From Shewanella sp. MTB7 (lineage in GTDB: Bacteria > Pseudomonadota > Gammaproteobacteria > Enterobacterales > Shewanellaceae), in the NCBI RefSeq assembly GCF_027571385.1, contig NZ_CP085636.1, positions 2,170,001 to 2,234,000 of the forward strand: DNA of 64,000 bases, given 5' to 3'. Shown in pieces: positions 19,182 through 29,528 of this stretch; the stretch's first letter is position 1, and each line of letters opens with the position of its first letter. A program made the translations under genes and the position numbers. Below the pieces are notes generated by a model. That model did no database searches. It was not told where the DNA came from and was given only the letters and a program-made list of their open reading frames with translations.

Positions 19182-20220
19182 TAAAGAGGTGGCGGAGGCT
19201 GGAGCAAAGGGCAAATCGGTTATCGATGAGCTTAGTGGTGTTGAAAAAACGGCGATATTACTGCTGAGTTTAAGTGAGGCTGATGCTGCTTCTATTTTAA
19301 AGCATCTAGAGCCCAAACAAGTTCAGAAAGTGGGTATGGTCATGGCGGCGATGAAAGACTTTGGTCAGCAGAAAGTCATTGCAGTACATCAACTGTTTCT
19401 CGAAGAAGTACAAAAATATTCATCTATCGGTTTCAATAGTGAAGAGTTTGTACGTAAGGCTCTGACGGCAGCGTTAGGTGAAGATAAAGCGGGTAATTTA
19501 ATTGAACAGATCATTATGGGAAGCGGCGCTAAGGGTCTCGAATCTTTGAAATGGATGGACTCGCGCCAAGTTGCTACTATTATTCAAAATGAACATCCGC
19601 AGATCCAAACTATCGTACTTTCCTACTTAGAGCCAGATCAAGCCGCAGAAATCTTGGCGCAATCACCGGAGAATACTCGTCTTGATCTCATGATGCGAAT
19701 CGCAAATTTGGAAGAAGTTCAGCCGGCGGCTTTGCAAGAGTTAAATGATATCATGGAGAAACAGTTTGCAGGCCAAGGCGGAGCACAAGCTGCGAAGATG
19801 GGCGGTTTGAAAGCCGCTGCAAATATCATGAACTACTTAGATACTGGTGTTGAAAGTCAGCTGATGGAAACATTACGTGAGTCTGATGAGGAGATGGCTC
19901 AACAGATACAAGATCTAATGTTTGTGTTTGAGAACCTAATCGATGTTGACGATATCGGCATACAAGCGTTATTAAGAGAAGTTCAACAAGATGTATTAAT
20001 GAAAGCGCTTAAAGGTGCTGATGATCTACTTAAAGATAAAGTCCTTAGTAATATGTCAAAGCGAGCAGCTGAACTATTAGCAGATGATCTTGAAGCTATG
20101 GGGCCAATCAGGATCAGTGAGGTTGAAGTTGCACAGAAAGAGATATTGTCTATTGCTCGTCGTTTGAGCGACAGCGGTGAAATTATGTTAGGCGGCGGTG
20201 GCGGTGAAGAGTTCTTATAA
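19171..20220 (+). CDS. fliG: FliG, rotor switch protein
   Basis: C-ring protein that touches both FliF and the stators and generates torque. The 349-residue product has the N-terminal FliF-binding domain (VEKTAILLLSLSEADAASIL), the middle-domain NEHPQ motif that binds FliM, and the C-terminal torque domain (LMFVFENLIDVDDIGIQALL) with the usual charged helix. The ATG at 19171 is inside the end of fliF; an in-frame extension to 19114 would run 68 bases into fliF and adds no conserved residues. It ends with a TAATG junction to fliH. Confidence 0.95.
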   Translation: MNNNKEVAEAGAKGKSVIDELSGVEKTAILLLSLSEADAASILKHLEPKQVQKVGMVMAAMKDFGQQKVIAVHQLFLEEVQKYSSIGFNSEEFVRKALTAALGEDKAGNLIEQIIMGSGAKGLESLKWMDSRQVATIIQNEHPQIQTIVLSYLEPDQAAEILAQSPENTRLDLMMRIANLEEVQPAALQELNDIMEKQFAGQGGAQAAKMGGLKAAANIMNYLDTGVESQLMETLRESDEEMAQQIQDLMFVFENLIDVDDIGIQALLREVQQDVLMKALKGADDLLKDKVLSNMSKRAAELLADDLEAMGPIRISEVEVAQKEILSIARRLSDSGEIMLGGGGGEEFL

Positions 20221-21215
20221 TGAAACCAAATAAACCTGAAGACGCGACCGATATTGAGGTGAATGAGAGTAAACATGAGTTCACTCATTGGCATATACCT
20301 GATGTCACAGAAGCCATTCCTGAAGATATATCAAATCTTTTTGGGCGAAGAGAAGCTCAAAAACCGTTAACGGATGAAGCTGTTTCTATCTTGCCGCCGA
20401 CCTTGAGTCAAATCGAGGAAATTAGGCAGGAAGCTGAGAATGAAGGTTTTACTCAAGGCAAAGAGGAGGGACACCAAGCGGGACTTGAAGCCGGCCGTCT
20501 AGAAGGGTTGGAGCAAGGTCACGGTGAAGGATTTGAGCAAGGTAAGGAACAAGGCTATCAAGAGGGGTTAGAAAAAGCGTTAGAGATGCTAAAACGATTT
20601 GAAGGTTTGATTGAGCAATTTGAGAAGCCGCTAGAACTGCTTGATAACGAGATAGAGCAAGAGTTAGTGTCACTTACATTGAAATTATCTCGCGCCGTTA
20701 TCGGCCATGAGATAAAAACTCATCCAGAACATATACTGGCCGCATTAAGACAAGGCGTCGATTCTCTTCCTCTGAAGGAGCAAGGAGTCGTTATCCGCTT
20801 ACATCCTGATGACCATCAACTCACTCAGGAATTATATACCGCTAACCAGTTGGAAAAAAATCGATGGCAGCTTGAGGTCGATCCTAGTTTGTCTCCTGGA
20901 GATTGCATCATTTTAAGCCAACGCAGTAATATTGATATGCGGCTGGAATCTCGAATGAGTGCAGTATTGCAGGAGTTGGAAGGCCATCACCAGCACTTAG
21001 GTCAAATTGTTGAGCAGCAAAAACAGGCATTAGATACTTCCTCCATGGTCAATCAAGGCGAGTCAATAGCGGAGTCAAGTTCGGATCCTGAATTGAACGT
21101 TGCTGATACGATTTCCGAAACTGACAGAGACACATCGAATGATGAGCCAGTTAATCAAGCTGATGCATCTGCGACACCAATATCTGGTGATGATTCAGGC
21201 GACAAGCCGCAATAA
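20220..21215 (+). CDS. fliH: FliH, export ATPase regulator
   Basis: Peripheral stalk-like partner of the FliI ATPase that docks it to the C ring. The 331-residue product carries an unbroken GxxxG run: a glycine at every fourth residue from 76 to 116 (eleven glycines), the hallmark of FliH. The conserved C-terminal domain is near residues 140-255 (LSLTLKLSRAVIGHEIK region). Residues 260-331 are an acidic, Ser-rich tail longer than usual. The start overlaps the fliG stop by one base. Confidence 0.94.
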   Translation: MKPNKPEDATDIEVNESKHEFTHWHIPDVTEAIPEDISNLFGRREAQKPLTDEAVSILPPTLSQIEEIRQEAENEGFTQGKEEGHQAGLEAGRLEGLEQGHGEGFEQGKEQGYQEGLEKALEMLKRFEGLIEQFEKPLELLDNEIEQELVSLTLKLSRAVIGHEIKTHPEHILAALRQGVDSLPLKEQGVVIRLHPDDHQLTQELYTANQLEKNRWQLEVDPSLSPGDCIILSQRSNIDMRLESRMSAVLQELEGHHQHLGQIVEQQKQALDTSSMVNQGESIAESSSDPELNVADTISETDRDTSNDEPVNQADASATPISGDDSGDKPQ

Positions 21216-21298
21216 GCGGCAGTTGTTGTCAAAGAACTTAAATAGAATAATCGTTTTTTTAGGTATTAAATTGTTTCTAGCCACAAGGCGAACAAAAG

Positions 21299-22639
21299 AT
21301 GCATAGCCGTCAGAACCAACTGCTTAATAAAATTAAACAACAGTCGGGAAAAGTCCATCCATTCGTTGCCGAAGCGAGTGGCCAACTTGTTCGCGTGGTT
21401 GGATTAACACTGGAGGCGACGGGTTGTCGTGCTTCGATTGGTAGCCTTTGCAGTATTGAGACGTTAGCAGGTGATCTCGTTGCTGAAGTGGTCGGTTTTG
21501 ATGACAAGCTTCTTTACTTGATGCCGATAGAGGAGCTTCGAGGGGTTTTACCCGGTGCTAAAGTGACGCCTCTAGGAGAGCAAAGTGGACTGAATGTAGG
21601 TCTATCTTTACTCGGTAGAGTGCTCGATGGTAATGGCCAACCTCTTGATGGTTTGGGGCGCTTACAAACGGATCAAAAGGTGCCAAGACACACGGTCCCT
21701 ATTAATCCCTTATCCCGCCGCGCAATAACCGAGCCACTCGATGTGGGGGTCAGAGCCATTAATGCCATGCTGACGGTAGGTAAAGGGCAAAGGATGGGGC
21801 TTTTTGCAGGTTCCGGCGTAGGTAAGAGTGTACTGCTTGGCATGATGACTAGGGGGACCACTGCCGACATTATCGTGGTGGGATTAGTGGGTGAACGTGG
21901 CCGGGAAGTAAAAGAATTTATTGAGGAGATATTAGGTGAAGAGGGACGTGCTCGCTCAGTCGTTGTGGCAGCTCCTGCCGATACTTCCCCCTTGATGCGA
22001 CTAAGAGCCTGTGAAACGTCAACCCGTATAGCTGAATATTTCAGAGACTTGGGTTATAACGTATTATTATTGATGGACAGTCTAACCCGTTATGCCCAAG
22101 CGCAAAGAGAGATAGCCCTAGCTGTAGGGGAACCGCCTGCAACCAAAGGATATCCGCCTTCGGTATTTGCAAAACTGCCTAAATTAGTCGAAAGAGCAGG
22201 TAATGGAGCACCTGGCCAAGGTTCGATTACCGCTTTTTATACTGTACTCACTGAGGGGGATGATCTACAAGATCCGATAGCAGATGCGGCAAGGGCTATT
22301 TTAGATGGTCACATCGTATTGTCCCGTCAATTAGCCGACTCTGGTCATTACCCTGCGATTGATGTCGAAGCCTCTATCAGCCGTGTTGCCCCTATGGTCA
22401 TAAGTCAAGAGCACCTAGAAGCGATGCGTCGTGTGAAGCAAGTTTACTCTCTGTATCAACAGAATAAAGATCTTATCTCTATTGGCGCTTACACTCAGGG
22501 AAGCGATCCAAGGATAGATAATTCGATTAGATTGCAGCCAGCCATGAACGCTTTTTTAAGGCAAACCATGAAAGAAGCAATAAGTTTTGATAGCAGTGTG
22601 CTTATGCTGACCCAAATGGGCGCGCAGTGTAAGGTTTAA
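21299..22639 (+). CDS. fliI: FliI, flagellar export ATPase
   Basis: ATPase that energises unfolding and release of flagellar export substrates, related to F1-ATPase beta. The 446-residue product has Walker A AGSGVGKS (170-177), Walker [21 protein letters not shown] (quoted to twenty residues) and the C-terminal ring contacts. Length and motifs are normal. It follows fliH after 83 bp with only a weak AAGG site, so it may depend partly on translation from upstream. Confidence 0.95.
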   Translation: MHSRQNQLLNKIKQQSGKVHPFVAEASGQLVRVVGLTLEATGCRASIGSLCSIETLAGDLVAEVVGFDDKLLYLMPIEELRGVLPGAKVTPLGEQSGLNVGLSLLGRVLDGNGQPLDGLGRLQTDQKVPRHTVPINPLSRRAITEPLDVGVRAINAMLTVGKGQRMGLFAGSGVGKSVLLGMMTRGTTADIIVVGLVGERGREVKEFIEEILGEEGRARSVVVAAPADTSPLMRLRACETSTRIAEYFRDLGYNVLLLMDSLTRYAQAQREIALAVGEPPATKGYPPSVFAKLPKLVERAGNGAPGQGSITAFYTVLTEGDDLQDPIADAARAILDGHIVLSRQLADSGHYPAIDVEASISRVAPMVISQEHLEAMRRVKQVYSLYQQNKDLISIGAYTQGSDPRIDNSIRLQPAMNAFLRQTMKEAISFDSSVLMLTQMGAQCKV

Positions 22640-22708
22640 GCGCTGCTCTATTTTAACAAGTGAAAGCTAAATTAATATTAGTAATCCGTGTTCTTTTTTG
22701 GAGATTAA

Positions 22709-23155
22709 ATGGCAAAACATGATCCGTTAGATACAGTATTAAAACTGGCAAAGGATGCGGAAGAACAAGCGGGGTTACAACTAAAGTCAGCTCAATTGAT
22801 GTTACAAAAATGTCAGAGTCAGCTAGAGGCCTTGAGAAACTATCGTCTCGATTATATGAAGCAGATGGAAGACCATCATGGCAAGAGTATCAGTGCGAGT
22901 TATTACCATCAGTTTCATCAGTTCGTTAGACAAATTGATAAAGCTATCACCAAGCAGGTCGTGTCTATTCAGGACGCTGATAGTCAAAGAATACACAGAC
23001 AAAAGCACTGGCAACAAATGCAACAAAAACGCAAAGCCGTTGAGCTTCTTCTTGCTCGCAAAGCAGAAAAAGTGGCACAAGAGGCGTTAAGACAAGAACA
23101 GAAGATGATAGATGAATTCGCTTCTCAACAGTTTTATCGAAAGCGAGTGCGTTAA
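22709..23155 (+). CDS. fliJ: FliJ, export chaperone escort
   Basis: Coiled-coil protein that fits into the FliI ring like the gamma subunit of F1 and recycles export chaperones. The 148-residue product is almost wholly charged helix (AEEQAGLQLKSAQLMLQKCQ, then KQVVSIQDADSQRIHRQKHW), as expected. TTTGGAG precedes the start. It is the last gene before a sigma-54 promoter that appears to begin a new unit at fliK. Confidence 0.93.
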   Translation: MAKHDPLDTVLKLAKDAEEQAGLQLKSAQLMLQKCQSQLEALRNYRLDYMKQMEDHHGKSISASYYHQFHQFVRQIDKAITKQVVSIQDADSQRIHRQKHWQQMQQKRKAVELLLARKAEKVAQEALRQEQKMIDEFASQQFYRKRVR

Positions 23156-23184
23156 CCTTATCTTTCTATTCTACTTCTTACTTT

Positions 23185-23200
23185 TGGCACTGATATTGCT
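23185..23200 (+). promoter_or_regulatory. sigma-54 promoter for fliK
   Basis: TGGCACTGATATTGCT has the full TGGCAC -24 element and a TTGCT -12 element with the correct 10-base gap. The predicted start near 23211 lies 86 bases before fliK. This makes fliK and the genes after it a separately initiated part of the basal-body cluster. Confidence 0.85.
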
Positions 23201-23246
23201 GTAATTATCTATATAGATTCTTTTCGACTCGCGGGTCGACATTTTG

Positions 23247-23284
23247 ACGCTAAAAATAGGCCTTTATCTCGTAGGCTTTAGCGT
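23247..23284 (+). other. hairpin before fliK ribosome site
   Basis: ACGCTAAA and TTTAGCGT form a perfect 8-bp stem enclosing 22 bases. The stem ends two bases before the fliK ribosome site (TGGAGG, 23287-23292). There is no T-run, so it is not a terminator; it may protect the 5' end of the transcript from the sigma-54 promoter or affect translation. Confidence 0.55.
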
Positions 23285-23296
23285 TCTGGAGGCTTT

Positions 23297-24955
23297 ATGC
23301 AGAAAATGTCCAATGTACTTTTAGCCAGTAATAAAGCTGAAAATAAACCAAACACAGAGATTAAACAAGCGGTTAACGACAATAAGTCCTCCGAAAATAG
23401 TGATTTTTCTTCGGCATTACAACAAGCAAGTGTAGAAGCTAAGCAACAAGTTAAAATTAAATCAAATGAAAGTGTTAGCACTAAAGTTGAGTTAGATAAT
23501 GCTAGCAATATAAATCGCCAGACGGATGCTGAAGAGCAAGCACTCATTGAATCTCAACATCAGAACGGATCAAGTACCGAGGGTGAGACTGATGTATCCC
23601 ACGTGCTAGCTCAAATTAATCTGGCTTCTGAGTTGAATAATGCCGATAGAGTGGTATCTACAGTCATCATTGAAGAAGGCGGCGATAGTTTGCCGCTTGG
23701 AGATCTCATTAAAGATGAGGTGTTAATTGATAGCTTAGGTTTGAATATTACGGAGGGGACAGAAAAAGGTCTGGGAGTACTGGATCCCGCAACGGCAGAA
23801 CCTCTAGATAACAAGACACTTACTGAGTTATTAAATAAAAGTGGTCTTACACTAGAGGAGTTGCAAACTCTTTCTCCAGAGGTATTAACTCAGCTGATTA
23901 CTTTCGTTAAAAGTGGTGAAGGTAATGTTCAAGATATTCTTGATGTAAGAAAGCAAGTTGAGATATTAGCCGGCGATGGGGTTAAAAATCATCAAGCTAC
24001 ATATGCACAGAACAAAGCAATGGAAATCGATGCTTCTAAAAATGAACCTGCTCTAGTTGGTAGCGCTGCAGAAAAAGAAAGGCCACAGGGGCAAACACTA
24101 CCTGCAATTGAGACAAAACCATTAAACACGGCTCAGCTTCAACAAGTCGAATTAAATAAAGAGCAGAGTTTGGTCCTAGATAACAAAGGGCAATTATCGA
24201 GTTTTGAGAGTAAAGCCATGAATGTTCAGGGGCAAGAGACTGCATTCAAGAGTAAAGGTGAAAGCGTTAAGCTCAACAGTATCTTAGGTGAGAAGCTGGC
24301 TAGTCAAACAGAAGGACAAGTCGTTGCAGAAGAACAACTCAAAGGCGCTGAACTTTCAGTTAAATTGACGCCGATGAAAGCAGGAATGGAGTTTGGTTCG
24401 GCTTTCACTGAAACAGCGGTAGAGTCTAAACTTCAGCAAGCAAGCTCACAGCTAACACCACAACAAACAACTCGAAGTGATATTGCACAAATTCAATTGT
24501 CACTGAAGCAAAGTAATGAGCAGCAGGTACAGATGCAAGATATGATCCAGCGATTTTCACCTGTGATGAAACAACAACTTATTACGATGGTTAGTCAAGG
24601 GATACAACATGCAGAAATCAGACTTGATCCACCTGAGTTAGGTCAATTAATGGTGCGGATTCAGGTTCAAGGGGATCAAACACAAGTGCAATTTCAGGTA
24701 GCACAACATCAAACTCGTGATCTTATCGAGCAAGCTATTCCAAGGTTAAAAGAGCTTTTGTCTGAGCAGGGATTGCAATTGACTGATAGCCAAGTTTCTC
24801 AAGAGAATGAAGGTAATGGCGCTGATGGAGAACAAAACTCAGAAGATAGTGGAAGTCAGTTTGGTACGGAGCTGGATGAAATATCATCAGAAGAATCGTT
24901 AATAAGCTCAAAACAAGCAACTAGTTACCCTTCAGGTATAGATTATTACGCATAA
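23297..24955 (+). CDS. fliK: FliK, hook-length control protein
   Basis: Secreted ruler that sets hook length and switches FlhB to filament export. Of its 552 residues the first 400 are low-complexity, rich in Gln, Ser, Glu and Asn, as is usual for the ruler part. Residues about 410-505 form the FliK C-terminal domain (QHAEIRLDPPELGQLMVRIQ is the family signature). An acidic tail ends it. TGGAGG lies just before the ATG. A second FliK-like protein is encoded at 44807-46807. Confidence 0.93.
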   Translation: MQKMSNVLLASNKAENKPNTEIKQAVNDNKSSENSDFSSALQQASVEAKQQVKIKSNESVSTKVELDNASNINRQTDAEEQALIESQHQNGSSTEGETDVSHVLAQINLASELNNADRVVSTVIIEEGGDSLPLGDLIKDEVLIDSLGLNITEGTEKGLGVLDPATAEPLDNKTLTELLNKSGLTLEELQTLSPEVLTQLITFVKSGEGNVQDILDVRKQVEILAGDGVKNHQATYAQNKAMEIDASKNEPALVGSAAEKERPQGQTLPAIETKPLNTAQLQQVELNKEQSLVLDNKGQLSSFESKAMNVQGQETAFKSKGESVKLNSILGEKLASQTEGQVVAEEQLKGAELSVKLTPMKAGMEFGSAFTETAVESKLQQASSQLTPQQTTRSDIAQIQLSLKQSNEQQVQMQDMIQRFSPVMKQQLITMVSQGIQHAEIRLDPPELGQLMVRIQVQGDQTQVQFQVAQHQTRDLIEQAIPRLKELLSEQGLQLTDSQVSQENEGNGADGEQNSEDSGSQFGTELDEISSEESLISSKQATSYPSGIDYYA

Positions 24956-25075
24956 GCAGGTAACCTATAGGAATTGAATGTGTGGATTGTCTTAAATTTA
25001 GCTAAAATCCTTATTGAGACTAAGCTTTTATCCAGATTTTACATATTCTAAAAACATGTTGAAAAGGGAAATAAA

Positions 25076-25597
25076 ATGGCCGATGAAGAATCATTAGAGC
25101 TGGAAGGGAATAATGAACCCAAGAGTAAGAAAAAGCTGATTGTATTTGGTGTCATCGGTCTGGTTTTGTTACTGGCGATTGGTGGCGGTGTGTGGTTCTT
25201 CCTTGGTTCAAGTGAATCTAGTGATTCAGCAATGACAGAAGATGGCATTGCTGAAGTCGTTGAAGAGGAGAACACTGGCGAGGCTTTTTATGTTGGTATG
25301 CCAAGGCCTTTTTTGTTTAACCTTCCTGGTGCAACTCGTTCGAGGTTAGTTGAGATTAAAGTTCAACTTATGGTTCGGGGAGCTGATGATGATATTTTAA
25401 TAAAGAAACATATCCCACTAATCGAAGATGCGTTACTGACTACGTTCAGCAGTGCAGATGTTCAGAAAATGAGTTCGTTAGCAGGAAAAGATGAGTTACG
25501 ACAGCTGGCATTACTCAATGTACAAAACACACTACAGCCAATTACTGGGAGCAAAGTCGTCGAGAAAGTATTGTTTACGGGTTTTGTCATGCAATAA
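25076..25597 (+). CDS. fliL: FliL, basal-body associated protein
   Basis: Inner-membrane protein that forms a ring around the stators and supports motor output. The 173-residue product has a basic stretch (residues 13-18), one membrane segment (about 19-42, VFGVIGLVLLLAIGGGVWFF) and a periplasmic stomatin-like domain (RLVEIKVQLMVRG to the end). AAGGGA lies before the ATG. A 120-bp gap separates it from fliK and 161 bp from fliM; I see no convincing promoter in either. Confidence 0.94.
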   Translation: MADEESLELEGNNEPKSKKKLIVFGVIGLVLLLAIGGGVWFFLGSSESSDSAMTEDGIAEVVEEENTGEAFYVGMPRPFLFNLPGATRSRLVEIKVQLMVRGADDDILIKKHIPLIEDALLTTFSSADVQKMSSLAGKDELRQLALLNVQNTLQPITGSKVVEKVLFTGFVMQ

Positions 25598-25758
25598 CCT
25601 TTTGAACCGTTATTCATTTTTATTGTTTCGATATGAAAATAATAAAATACTATAATTTTAGAGTGTTAGGTGGATATCTTAAGACTGTAGGCATAGGTTT
25701 TAATTAAATGCTTATATGATGAGTCGCCCTCTTTTTATCGTTTAATTAAGGCAATATT

Positions 25759-26787
25759 GTGAGTGATCTATTAAGCCAAGACGAAATCGATGCGTTACTG
25801 CATGGAGTTGATGATGTTGAGGAAGATGAAGAAGAGCTAGATAGTGGCGATGCCCGCTCTTATGATTTCTCCTCTCAAGATCGTATTGTCCGTGGACGTA
25901 TGCCAACGCTTGAGATCGTAAATGAACGGTTTGCTCGTCATTTACGAATTAGCATGTTTAACATGATGCGCCGCGCTGCTGAAGTCTCAATTAATGGTGT
26001 GCAAATGCTCAAATTCGGTGAGTATGTTCATTCCTTGTTTGTACCTACCAGTTTAAATATGGTGCGCTTGAATCCACTAAAAGGTACAGCGTTAATCACC
26101 ATGGAAGCGAGACTCGTTTTTATTCTTGTGGATAACTTTTTTGGTGGTGATGGTCGTTTCCATGCCAAGATTGAAGGGCGAGAGTTCACTCCTACAGAAA
26201 GACGGATTGTGCAACTCTTACTTAAAATTATTTTCGAAGATTATAAGGATGCTTGGGCACCAGTGATGGACGTAGAATTTGATTATCTGGATTCAGAAGT
26301 CAACCCTGCGATGGCCAACATCGTCAGCCCTACTGAAGTTGTTGTTGTAAGCTCATTTCATATTGAGGTCGATGGAGGGGGAGGTGACTTCCATATTACT
26401 TTGCCTTACTCGATGATAGAGCCTATACGTGAACTTCTTGATGCTGGAGTGCAAAGTGATACTCAAGATACTGATATGCGTTGGTCTCAAGCGTTAAGAG
26501 ACGAAATTATGGATGTTGATGTGGGAATCGATGCCACCATTGTTGAGCATAAAATTACTCTGAGGGATGTTATGGGACTTAAAGCTGGGGATATCATTCC
26601 TGTCGAACTCCCAGAACATATCATCCTACGAGTGGAAGATTTGCCTACTTATAGATGTAAGTTAGGTAAGGCTCGAGATAACTTAGCTTTACGTATTATT
26701 GAGAAAATTCCACGGCCTGAAACAGCCAAGTCAGAACTTCAGCTGATCACTCGTAAAGCAAAAGTTCGAGAAGTTAAAGAGTTATAA
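25759..26787 (+). CDS. fliM: FliM, rotor switch protein
   Basis: C-ring protein that receives phospho-CheY. The 342-residue product begins with the CheY-binding motif LLSQDEIDALLHG (residues 4-16), followed by an acidic linker, the middle domain (DRIVRGRMPTLEIVNERFAR) and the C-terminal SpoA domain that pairs with FliN. It starts with GTG, seven bases after AAGG. In the gap upstream a TATAAT at 25651 lacks a partner -35 box, so I do not call a promoter. Confidence 0.95.
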   Translation: MSDLLSQDEIDALLHGVDDVEEDEEELDSGDARSYDFSSQDRIVRGRMPTLEIVNERFARHLRISMFNMMRRAAEVSINGVQMLKFGEYVHSLFVPTSLNMVRLNPLKGTALITMEARLVFILVDNFFGGDGRFHAKIEGREFTPTERRIVQLLLKIIFEDYKDAWAPVMDVEFDYLDSEVNPAMANIVSPTEVVVVSSFHIEVDGGGGDFHITLPYSMIEPIRELLDAGVQSDTQDTDMRWSQALRDEIMDVDVGIDATIVEHKITLRDVMGLKAGDIIPVELPEHIILRVEDLPTYRCKLGKARDNLALRIIEKIPRPETAKSELQLITRKAKVREVKEL

Positions 26788-26844
26788 GATGTAGCTACAG
26801 TTAGTTATGAACGGTCTAGCAAATATAAAACTAAGGTAGATAAG

Positions 26845-27228
26845 ATGAGTACAGAAGATACTGGTGATGATTGGGCCAATGCGATGGCCGAACAGGCATT
26901 AGAAGAGGTGGAAGCTGTTGAGCTTGATGAGCTTGCCGATACGGCCGCGGATCTGACAAGCGAAGAGGTTGCTAAGTTAGATGCAATTATGGACATTCCG
27001 GTGACCATATCAATGGAAGTGGGCCGCAGCTTTATTAATATTCGTAATTTATTACAGCTTAATCAAGGTTCTGTTGTGGAGCTCGATCGTGTGGCGGGAG
27101 AGCCGTTGGATGTGATGGTGAACGGTACGTTAATTGCTCACGGCGAAGTTGTCGTTGTAAATGATAAATTTGGTATTCGTCTGACAGATGTGATCAGTCA
27201 GACGGAGCGTATTAAAAAGCTAAAATAA
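26845..27228 (+). CDS. fliN: FliN, rotor switch protein
   Basis: Small C-ring subunit that completes the switch and holds the export ATPase complex. The 127-residue product has an acidic N-terminus (residues 1-45) and the SpoA domain (VTISMEVGRSFINIRNLLQL, then GTLIAHGEVVVVNDKFGIRL). AAGG precedes the ATG. fliO follows after 10 bp. Confidence 0.95.
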   Translation: MSTEDTGDDWANAMAEQALEEVEAVELDELADTAADLTSEEVAKLDAIMDIPVTISMEVGRSFINIRNLLQLNQGSVVELDRVAGEPLDVMVNGTLIAHGEVVVVNDKFGIRLTDVISQTERIKKLK

Positions 27229-27238
27229 AGGTCAGAAG

Positions 27239-27613
27239 ATGCTTTCATTGTTTGCAGGTGGTGTTGCTGTTGCCTCCGAGGCAGTCGTTCCGGTTGAGAA
27301 AGGTTCTGCGTTAATGGCTCTGTCAAATATGATGGGAGGGCTGATACTGGTCCTCGTATTGATATTTGTATTAGCTTATATTGTTAAACGACTTAATCTA
27401 GTGCCTGCTAGTAATGGTGTACTCAAAATGGTGGCAGTTACACCGTTAGGGCAAAAAGAGAAAGTTGTGCTGATTGAAGTTGAAGGTCAACAATATCTAT
27501 TGGGTGTTACTGCTCAACAGGTGAGTTTAATTGATAAGTTAGATGAAGCCGTCAAAATAGAGACGAACACTTTTGCAACTCGATTACGCCAAGCTAAGAC
27601 AAAACAACTATGA
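27239..27613 (+). CDS. fliO: FliO, export gate assembly factor
   Basis: Membrane protein that helps FliP oligomerise in the export gate. The 124-residue product has a short N-terminal segment, one membrane helix (about residues 31-50, [20 protein letters not shown]) and a cytoplasmic domain ([20 protein letters not shown]). Its stop overlaps the fliP start by four bases (ATGA), which supports translational coupling. Confidence 0.92.
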   Translation: MLSLFAGGVAVASEAVVPVEKGSALMALSNMMGGLILVLVLIFVLAYIVKRLNLVPASNGVLKMVAVTPLGQKEKVVLIEVEGQQYLLGVTAQQVSLIDKLDEAVKIETNTFATRLRQAKTKQL

Positions 27614-28356
27614 AGCGAATGCTAATTTTTATTACGTTTACCTTGTTAATTATCTCTCCAGATCTTTTTGCACAAAATGGTATATTGCCTGCGGTAACGG
27701 TTACGACCGGAGCCAACGGAGAGACTCAATATTCAGTTACCATGCAGATATTACTGCTGATGACGGCGTTGAGTTTCTTGCCTGCTATGCTCATTATGTT
27801 GACGTCATTTACACGTATAATTATCGTTCTTTCTATTCTTCGGCAAGCTATCGGTTTACAACAAACTCCCTCTAATCAAGTCTTGATTGGTATGAGTATG
27901 TTTCTTACTTTTTTTATTATGTCTCCTGTATTTGATAAGGTTTATGATGAAGCTGTAAAACCTTATATTGATGAGACATTAACCATAGAACAAGCTTTTC
28001 ATACGGGAAAGGAACCAATTAAGGATTTTATGTTGGCTCAAACTCGGATAACCGATCTTGAGACTTTCGTTGAAATTTCCGGATACCAAAACATTAATTC
28101 AGTGGAAGAGGCACCCATGAGTGTCATTATTCCCGCTTTTATCACAAGCGAGCTAAAAACGGCCTTCCAGATTGGCTTTATGCTTTTTGTCCCCTTTTTA
28201 GTGCTCGACCTAGTAGTGGCCAGTATTTTGATGGCAATGGGTATGATGATGTTATCACCTATGATTGTATCACTTCCCTTTAAAATTATGTTGTTTGTTC
28301 TCGTCGATGGTTGGAGTTTAGTGATGGGAACATTGGCTAATAGTTTTGGCACGTAG
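27610..28356 (+). CDS. fliP: FliP, flagellar export gate protein
   Basis: Core subunit of the export gate. The 248-residue product has an N-terminal signal peptide ([20 protein letters not shown], then AQ), as known for FliP, followed by membrane helices and the family motifs [19 protein letters not shown] and LGMM-type C-terminus ([20 protein letters not shown]). It overlaps fliO by four bases and is followed by fliQ after 9 bp. Confidence 0.95.
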   Translation: MKRMLIFITFTLLIISPDLFAQNGILPAVTVTTGANGETQYSVTMQILLLMTALSFLPAMLIMLTSFTRIIIVLSILRQAIGLQQTPSNQVLIGMSMFLTFFIMSPVFDKVYDEAVKPYIDETLTIEQAFHTGKEPIKDFMLAQTRITDLETFVEISGYQNINSVEEAPMSVIIPAFITSELKTAFQIGFMLFVPFLVLDLVVASILMAMGMMMLSPMIVSLPFKIMLFVLVDGWSLVMGTLANSFGT

Positions 28357-28365
28357 GGAGTCATT

Positions 28366-28635
28366 ATGAGTCCAGAGTCTCTGGTTGATATCTTCCGTGA
28401 AGCCTTGTCTGTTATTGTGATTATTGTTTCAATGATCATCATTCCAGGTCTTATTATCGGCCTTGTGGTTGCCGTTTTTCAGGCAGCCACCTCGATTAAC
28501 GAGCAAACGTTAAGCTTTTTACCTCGTTTGTTAACGACGCTATTTGCTCTTATGTTTCTTGGTCACACACTGATCCAAACAATGGTCGATTTTTTCATAG
28601 AGATGGTCAATATGATCCCACAGGTCATAGGCTAA
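28366..28635 (+). CDS. fliQ: FliQ, flagellar export gate protein
   Basis: Small gate subunit of 89 residues with two membrane helices (residues about 15-40 and 53-75). The motif LVVAVFQAATSINEQTLSFL is the family signature. GTAGGGAG precedes the ATG. fliR follows after 70 bp. Confidence 0.95.
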   Translation: MSPESLVDIFREALSVIVIIVSMIIIPGLIIGLVVAVFQAATSINEQTLSFLPRLLTTLFALMFLGHTLIQTMVDFFIEMVNMIPQVIG

Positions 28636-28705
28636 TGAGGACTGTTTTTTATGACGTTTGTTCACGGTCAGTGAATGAACATGTTAATTGTAAAGACTCT
28701 TAATT

Positions 28706-29503
28706 ATGGAAGTATTAATTGGGACTCTAATGGACACGATAGCATCTTATATGTGGCCCCTATTTAGAGTTGCCAGTATGTTGATGGCGATGGCCATTAT
28801 TGGTGCTAATACGACGCCAGTGAGAGTGAGAGTACTGCTATCAATGGCAATAACTTTCGCTATTGCTCCGGTACTTCCCCCTGTCGAAAATGTCGATCTT
28901 TTTTCAGTATCCTCCGCTTTTATTACTTTTCAACAGATTGTTATTGGTGTGGCGATGGGGTTTGTCACTCTGTTAGTTATGCAAACCTTTGTGTTAACGG
29001 GACAAATTATTGGTATGCAGACCAGCCTAGGTTTCGCTTCTATGGTCGATCCTTCATCGGGTCAGCAAACACCCGTGATCGGTAATTTCTTTTTGCTGTT
29101 AACAACCATGATATTTTTGGCGGTAGATGGGCACCTAGTATTGATTAGAATGTTGGTGGCCAGTTTTGATACGATCCCAATATCTGATCAAGGTATCAGT
29201 ATCACAAGCTATAAGATGTTGGCAGAGTGGGGCGCTTATATGTTTGGTGCGGCGTTAACCATGTCGATGACGGCAATTGTGGCGCTACTAATGATTAACC
29301 TCTCTTTTGGTGTGATGACACGCGCCTCTCCACAACTCAATATTTTTGCCATAGGTTTTCCCGTTACTATGGTTACGGGCTTATTTATTCTTTGGTTGAC
29401 GTTATCACCTATTATGGAACACTTTGGCGCGGTATGGCGAGAAGCTCAACTGCTACTGTGTGATGTGGTGGAACTTCAGTGTAATGTCGATGGAATGTTC
29501 TAA
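28706..29503 (+). CDS. fliR: FliR, flagellar export gate protein
   Basis: Gate subunit with six membrane helices, 265 residues. Conserved motifs include TTPVRVRVLLSMAITFAIAP and GMQTSLGFASMVDPSSGQQT. The ribosome site is weak. The last 26 codons are present a second time just downstream (29529-29608), in a diverged copy outside the gene. The intact copy here has the normal length for FliR, so it is taken as the functional one. Confidence 0.95.
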   Translation: MEVLIGTLMDTIASYMWPLFRVASMLMAMAIIGANTTPVRVRVLLSMAITFAIAPVLPPVENVDLFSVSSAFITFQQIVIGVAMGFVTLLVMQTFVLTGQIIGMQTSLGFASMVDPSSGQQTPVIGNFFLLLTTMIFLAVDGHLVLIRMLVASFDTIPISDQGISITSYKMLAEWGAYMFGAALTMSMTAIVALLMINLSFGVMTRASPQLNIFAIGFPVTMVTGLFILWLTLSPIMEHFGAVWREAQLLLCDVVELQCNVDGMF

Positions 29504-29528
29504 TGGCACTCATTATGGTGTACATATC

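Noticed and set aside
21100-21306. 68-codon frame at the end of fliH
   Set aside because: Out-of-frame shadow of fliH and of the gap before fliI.
25651-25656. sigma-70 promoter before fliM
   Set aside because: A good TATAAT exists but no -35 box at 16-18 bases, and the region is AT-rich.
27573-27875. 100-codon frame over fliO-fliP
   Set aside because: Tyr-rich shadow frame inside fliP, whose own frame is conserved.
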